Shown here: piece by piece, positions 30,882 through 64,000 of the stretch | How positions within the stretch are numbered: the first letter of the stretch is position 1 | How the letters are laid out: every line of letters starts with the position of its first letter | NCBI RefSeq assembly: GCF_037042905.1 | Contig: NC_087262.1 | Coordinates: 23,722,501-23,786,500, forward strand | DNA: 64,000 nt | Origin: Lytechinus pictus | Lineage: Eukaryota; Echinodermata; Echinoidea; Temnopleuroida; Toxopneustidae | Reading direction: 5' to 3' | The notes under the pieces: model-generated | The model's database searches: none | What the model saw: the letters and a program-made list of their open reading frames with translations, nothing else | Told to the model about the DNA's origin: nothing | Made by a program: the position numbers and the translations under genes

Positions 30882-33590
30882 CAAACCAAGTGGCTATACA
30901 CATTATCTCTACAAGTCACAAATAGGAAAGACAGCTAGGTGGAATAGCACATTATTTTTCTTCCTCTCTCTATTTCATTTTATTAACATGATAAGATAAA
31001 AGTAAAGCGGGAACAGTTATTGATGAATGCCCATTTGATGGGGTAGGCTACAGTAATCACAAATGATAAGTCATTATCATCCAATCATTGTCATCAAAAT
31101 ACATTTCTAATATCAAATCAGTCAATATCTTAGTTATTCACATTTTTAAAAAATGCATACCGACTTTATCATTTCTGCTCATTAGGAAGTAGTCGAATCA
31201 TTCCAACATGTACATAAGAACACAAATCATTTTTAAAACCAAATCTGCTGGATTGCACATGGATGCTCCTTGGGGATAAAATGATTAAGAATCTTCATGT
31301 TCCTTTTCCCCCTCCCTGTTTTGTCATTGTTATCCCTGATAATCTTTCCTTAGCAAATAATACTGCGTACTGATATAATTCATTTTTCAAAACTCTTTAA
31401 ACATGTTCACAATACACTAGAGTCACTCTCCCTCCGCTTTTTCCTCACGCTATTGTAAACTCAGATGCTGCTAGATTTATCCTTTTTTCAAAAGTCTTTT
31501 CATATGCCCGAAAAATAATACAATCATGTTTTTTTTAGATTTTGTGGGTTTTTTTTTGCTTTCTTCAATATTCATGGAATTAAACAAAGAAAATAATAAT
31601 TAAACAAACAATAACAATCATGAAAGCACGGCCGTATGAAGCGGAAATGGGGGCTCTTGACCCCAGGGAGGGGCTAAATTTTAAACAAAACAATACAAAT
31701 AAACTCTTTTTAAAGTAAGAGATAGTAATATATCAGTACAAAGAATACAAACCATAACTTTCATTTAGAATGAAAAATGGAATAGTGACAAAACGAAATT
31801 GTTCAGTGCTAATTACAAAGATAATTTGATTAAACAAACACATTTCTTTCTTATAGCAAGAGATTTCAGTACTGGCATTGATACAGATACATATAATTTA
31901 ACAAAAAATAATACTATAACAATGTGATGTAAAATGGGAATAATCTATTCATGAGTTTCATGCTTTTCATATCTGTGTTATCAGGAAATCCACAATTTTG
32001 CAAGACTTTTTCCTGATTTTAGGTTCAAAGCATACATGCAACAATATAAGATTCCTACAATTACGCGAATTCTCATTTGTTGTTATTTTGTCTTGACCTT
32101 TATTAAGTGAATTACCATCATAAAAGAATAATTAAGAGCAAAAGAATTATTTTTAAATTGGGCAAGTAGTTTTTATTTGTAGAGGCCTGCCTATATAAAT
32201 AAGGAATGCAGAAGGAAAGAAAAAATAATTATCAATAAATGAAGAAAAAAAATTAACAATTACATACACCCAATAACCTTGCATAGTACAAAAATGAGTT
32301 CCTATAGCTACCATCTTATCTACTATGCCAACTGATACTGAATGGTATTACGATTGAATGTATACAAATATAACTCTATTACATGTGTATCACAAAAAGG
32401 CACAGGACAACAATCCTTTGTTATACAGAAATACTTGGTTCCCGCGTTTTTAAACATCAAATTCCTTCGCTAATGCACTGTGCTTCTTCTATTGGATATA
32501 TTCCCTAAATTAAAAACAAAAACATAACCTTGAACTTATATTACCATAAGATATGATATTTCATCGTTTAGACCTTCGATGAAATATTTGAATAGCACTT
32601 CAGCAATGTAGCACTAGGAATGATCTTGATTAGTGTGTGCCTTCGCACAATATTCTACAGAGTATGAGATTTCCTGAAAAACATCAATTTATTCAATATT
32701 TTCATTGGGAAAAGTAACCTACATTACCTTTCATTATGTTTTCAGGCATGTTTTACTTTCTCACCATTGTACTTGTCTTTCATTATTTCTTCAACATAAA
32801 TCAAACATAACAAATACAAAGTAAATACAAACACAAATCATTAACAAAGACACAAAGAATGAAGAGCAAGTTTGTCTCTTTTCTTTTCAAGATAGTACTC
32901 TAAATACATATAATTTTTGTCTTGGCTATACATAATTTGCCTGTTTAAAAAAAAAAACTATATGTATGATATCAAGCTTGGGATTCTCCAAGCACTGACT
33001 AAAGTTGATTGAATTTGATTGCATATCACAGAATTTGACATGAATGTATATATGATGAATATGGCACATAATCATTGCAAGATAACATGTCCTAGGATAA
33101 AGATAATTAGTAGTAAGGCCTACATACAGATTTGAGCAAATCATTGGTATACAAACATAGTAAGTATATCTATTATATTGCATAAATATCAACATCTACA
33201 CATAACACACAGGAAATTATGGAATATTTACTTATAAGAAAGAAGCGAAGGCTTTAATTCTATTTTAATAACATGGAATTAAAAAAAGAAGAAGTGATGA
33301 GTGATACTGGAAAAATCCAATCTTCTTTGCCACTCTCCTATTCAAGAGCATAAAAATAAATTTCTGGCATATTCAGAATTGTTATAATCTTGTCAATTTC
33401 AGCATTTTTTTTTATAATGCTACTAAAATGAAGAACAGCGAAAGATGCGCACAATTTATTTAAAAGAGCGTGGGTTCAATATGACAAAAATTATACACAT
33501 TTTTCAAAAGATGACTGAAAATGAAGAGCAAAAGTTATGGTTCTTTATAAAAACATGCAGCAATCTTAGTTAGTGGGACTGTAGACACTG
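30882..33590. other. Long AT-rich stretch, nothing recognised
   Basis: No coding exon, RNA gene or known repeat could be supported; only scattered short open frames. It lies between the decayed LINE and the DR1 repeat copy 2. Confidence 0.45.
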
Positions 33591-34560
33591 AACAAGTGGA
33601 ATGCCTCTGGCCGTCTCACCTGCATCACGCGATTCAATATAGCAGCAGTGCTGATTTTGAAAACTACTATGACTCGCACAAGATGTTCAGTGATACTTGG
33701 TTACTCTTATTTCCACGTTTTATGAACTAGACCAATACACTTAAAGAGATATGATGGCAATTCAACAAATACATGTACCAGCAACGTGGCCAAAGTTCTT
33801 TGACCTTACATGACCTTTGACCTTGATCATGTGACCTGAAACTCGCACAGGATGTTCAGTGATACCTGATTACTCTTATGTCCAAGTTTTATGAACTAGA
33901 CCAACACACTTTCAAATTTATGGCTGTAATTCAACAAATACCCCAATTTGGCCAAAGTTCATTGACCCTAAATGACCTTTGACCTTGATCATGTGACCTG
34001 AAACTTGCACAGGATGTTCAGTAATACTTGATTACTATTATGTCCAAGTTTCATGAATCAGATCCATAAACTTTCAAAGTTATTATGGTAATTCAACAGA
34101 TACCCCCAATTTGGCCAAAGTTCATGGACCCTAAATGACCTTTGACCTTGGTCATGTGACGTGAAACTCATGCAGGATGTTCAGTGATACTTGATTAACC
34201 TTATGTATAAGTTTCATGAACTAGGTCCATATATTTTCTAAGTTATGATGACATTTCAAAAACTTAACCTTAGGTTAAGATTTTGATGTTGATTCCCCCA
34301 ACATGGTCTAAGTTCATTGACCCTAAATGACCTTTGACCTTGGTCATGTGACATGAAACTCAGGCAGGATGTTCAGTAATACTTGATTAACCTTATGGCC
34401 AAGTTTCATGAACTAGGTCCATATACTTTCTAAGTTATGCTGTCATTTCAAAAACTTAACCTCAGGTTAAGATTTGGTGTTGACGCCGCCGGCGCCGCCG
34501 CCGTCGCCGTCGGAAAAGCGGCGCCTATAGTCTCACTCTGCTATGCAGGTGAGACAAAAA
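33591..34560. repeat. Dispersed DR1-containing tandem repeat element, copy 2
   Basis: Starts AACAAGTGGAATGCCTCTGG and ends TGCTATGCAGGTGAGACAAA. Tandem units are ~162-192 bp. Perfect TGACCTTTGACCT at 33811, 33973, 34136 and 34328. Start and end share an inverted GTCTCACCTGCAT, so the element has short terminal inverted repeats. Confidence 0.88.
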
Positions 34561-34676
34561 TCTGATTTTAGCAATTACCTGTATAGAGTGACTATCTGTC
34601 TAAAAAGAGCACAATTTTGTTTTTTCTTGAATATCTACCCCCATTGAAATATATTTTTCAAAACAACCGATTTATA

Positions 34677-34933
34677 GGCCCGAATTCACAAAGGTGGTTT
34701 TAAAAACCCACGGTTAAATCCATGGTTTATGCAGATTTCCTGTATAAATTACGCTTAATTTAGCGCGTATCGGGCGCGTGTATAAAAAATGTCCAATGCT
34801 GATGCGCACTTTTGTCACAGTGCGCAAAATTTACGCCTGTTACCATGGAAAATAAGCGTAATTTACACAGGAAATCTGCATAAACCATGGACTCAACCGT
34901 GGGTTTTCAAAACCACCTTTGCGAATTCGGGCC
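34677..34933. mobile_element. Foldback MITE, family 5
   Basis: Ends GGCCCGAATTCACAAAGGTG and CACCTTTGCGAATTCGGGCC are inverted. The internal arms (AAATCTGCATAAACCATGGA and its inverse) extend the hairpin over about 110 bp per side. Confidence 0.85.
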
Positions 34934-36110
34934 ATGAAGACTACACTTAGGCCAGATTTGACGTTGATGTATATGGCAGCTCTCTTTCCCAAAGCTAACA
35001 TAGAGGGCCTCCTAACACTCAATCCCTAACCATTGCCTCTCCTGTCATCTCCTCTCGTATGAGATTGAAAGTCAGGAGGGCGCCTCCATACATCATCTTC
35101 CAATCTGGACTAACCTACACTGTAATTTGCGTATTGTCTTTACAGGTTTTACTGTACCAACGACCCCCCCCCCCCCCCCATCCGTATACATGCAACTATA
35201 GGTTCAGTTTTCCCTGTATGTATGAAACAATCAGGAAAATGAACTTTATTTCAGGCAAATGGAGCTTAACAATAAACAACAGAATGATAAGATTCACCCT
35301 GAAATCTTATCAACCTGAATCCCTTCTCATAATAGCAAACAATGATGAAATTCTTCTTTATTATTTTTATATGAGCTTTGCAAGACACTATTGAACGATT
35401 TATGCAACATGAAGTAAAAAGAAAAGGAACATTGGATTTTATAAATGCCAATTTGGATACATGTAAATAGTAGTTTATTTCATTGCACGTTTGCCAAGAT
35501 ATTTTTTTAGCATTGAGAATCTGAAGATATAACCACGAAATTGGAATTAGTTGAATGCAGAATAAAATATTTATCCTGAACAAGGAAAACACAGATCTAG
35601 TACATATCCGGGTGCCATTACATGCGAGTCATGAGCCTTGACTAAATTGTCAACTCGGACAATATCAGTGAAATCCTTGGTTTTGATTGGCCAAGAAGCT
35701 TGGGTTTCTTATGGTTACTGTCCGATGACAACTTGTCAAGTCCGACAAGTTGTGTGAAATGGGACCTAGATCCGCATTAAGTACTGGGTTCCCCTTTACA
35801 GAACATAAAAATAAAAAAGCCATTCTTAGTCCCAGATATAGGTTTCCTTGTTTACCTACATTGCTGATTCCATAATATATGCTCTGGTGACAATAGCTCT
35901 TATGTAAAATCTGAACGTAAAAGATATTAAACCAGTCTAAAGCCTTGCCAAAACCCTAATCCTTTATCCTCACAATATCCAGAACTAAAACCCCCAACAC
36001 CCCACTTACCCTAAACATAACCAAACATATTCAACAGAAGAATAAGAATAATGATAATATAGCATTTGTGAGGCACCAATTAATGTATCTAGTTGCCTAT
36101 TCAATGAGAC

Positions 36111-36112
<2 letters not shown>
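34934..36112. other. Region downstream of the mannosidase stop; possible degraded MITE
   Basis: Probably includes the mannosidase 3' UTR. A weakly inverted pair (near 35605 and 35765, around GACAA/TTGTC motifs) may be an old MITE. A C-run lies at 35164-35180. A minus-strand AATAAA (plus TTTATT) is at 35474-35479, ~800 nt after the stop; its use is uncertain. Confidence 0.35.

Positions 36113-36148
<36 letters not shown>
36113..36148. repeat. (TA)n microsatellite
   Basis: Uninterrupted alternating TA of about 36 bp, ~120 nt downstream of the mannosidase stop. Confidence 0.95.
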
Positions 36149-36150
<2 letters not shown>

Positions 36151-36269
36151 ACAGGAGTGAATGGCACAGGAAGAGCAAATATCAGATCACCTTAATTGCT
36201 TTAGGACAATCACTTAGATTCACCAGAATTGGGTGAAATGGTTTGTAACCTTGGTAACGTCTGGAATCA

Positions 36270-63916
<27,647 letters not shown>

Positions 63917-64000
63917 CTGATGGATGTTAATGGTTTGGGATGAAATGGAGCAGAGAAATAATGGAAGGAAAAACATATAGCAAGGATGGTAGGTTTGTGC

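Overview
The window looks like a marine deuterostome nuclear genome, most likely an echinoderm and probably a sea urchin. The clues are short exons in long AT-rich introns, intron phases like those of animal orthologues, dense small inverted-repeat transposons, tRNA-derived SINEs, decayed non-LTR retrotransposons, and huge ATC/AGT microsatellites. The species is inferred; no bacterial, organellar or viral genes are seen.

Five gene models can be supported; most of their exons are invisible to simple ORF calling. (1) At 109-380 (+) lies the terminal exon of a PAN/apple-domain protein whose other exons lie left of the window. (2) At 2531-12862 (-) is a complete seven-exon synaptotagmin-like gene (631 residues: extracellular stretch, one membrane segment, C2A, C2B) that has lost many calcium ligands. 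(3) At 14679-17576 (+) is a complete three-exon gene for a 157-residue secreted cysteine-rich TIL plus VWC-like protein. (4) At 27532-27675 (+) is an orphan terminal exon followed by a polyadenylation signal. (5) At 36270-63916 (-) are 21 coding exons of a lysosomal alpha-mannosidase (GH38, MAN2B1-type) from mid-catalytic domain to stop; its 5' exons lie beyond 64000. The exon phases of models 2, 3 and 5 close exactly at every junction.

The most interesting gene-level observation is a tandem duplicated 68-codon exon in the mannosidase (63462-63665 and 63713-63916), with a 47-nt intron between the copies. This arrangement suggests mutually exclusive splicing of part of the catalytic domain. 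Two (GAT)n tracts also start a few bases after 5' splice sites of the same gene.

The rest is mobile and repetitive DNA. There are hAT-like elements with 8-bp target duplications (7098-8664, 13296-13455, 30717-30873, 46564-46840). A 5.2-kb piggyBac-like element with TTAA flanks (53988-59203) has no visible transposase and contains internal repeats. A dispersed ~160-bp tandem repeat carries perfect DR1 nuclear-receptor half-site pairs. A ~110-bp tandem array with a CpG-rich mirror-repeat core lies between hAT-like ends. About ten foldback MITE families are present, several in two copies. LINE pieces include a reverse transcriptase, an endonuclease and an RNase H remnant. A ~670-bp (AGT)n tract lies in a mannosidase intron. 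Nested insertions are common (hAT in the CpG array, LINE in the DR1 repeat, MITE in a SINE, MITE in the piggyBac element), so relative insertion order can be read directly.
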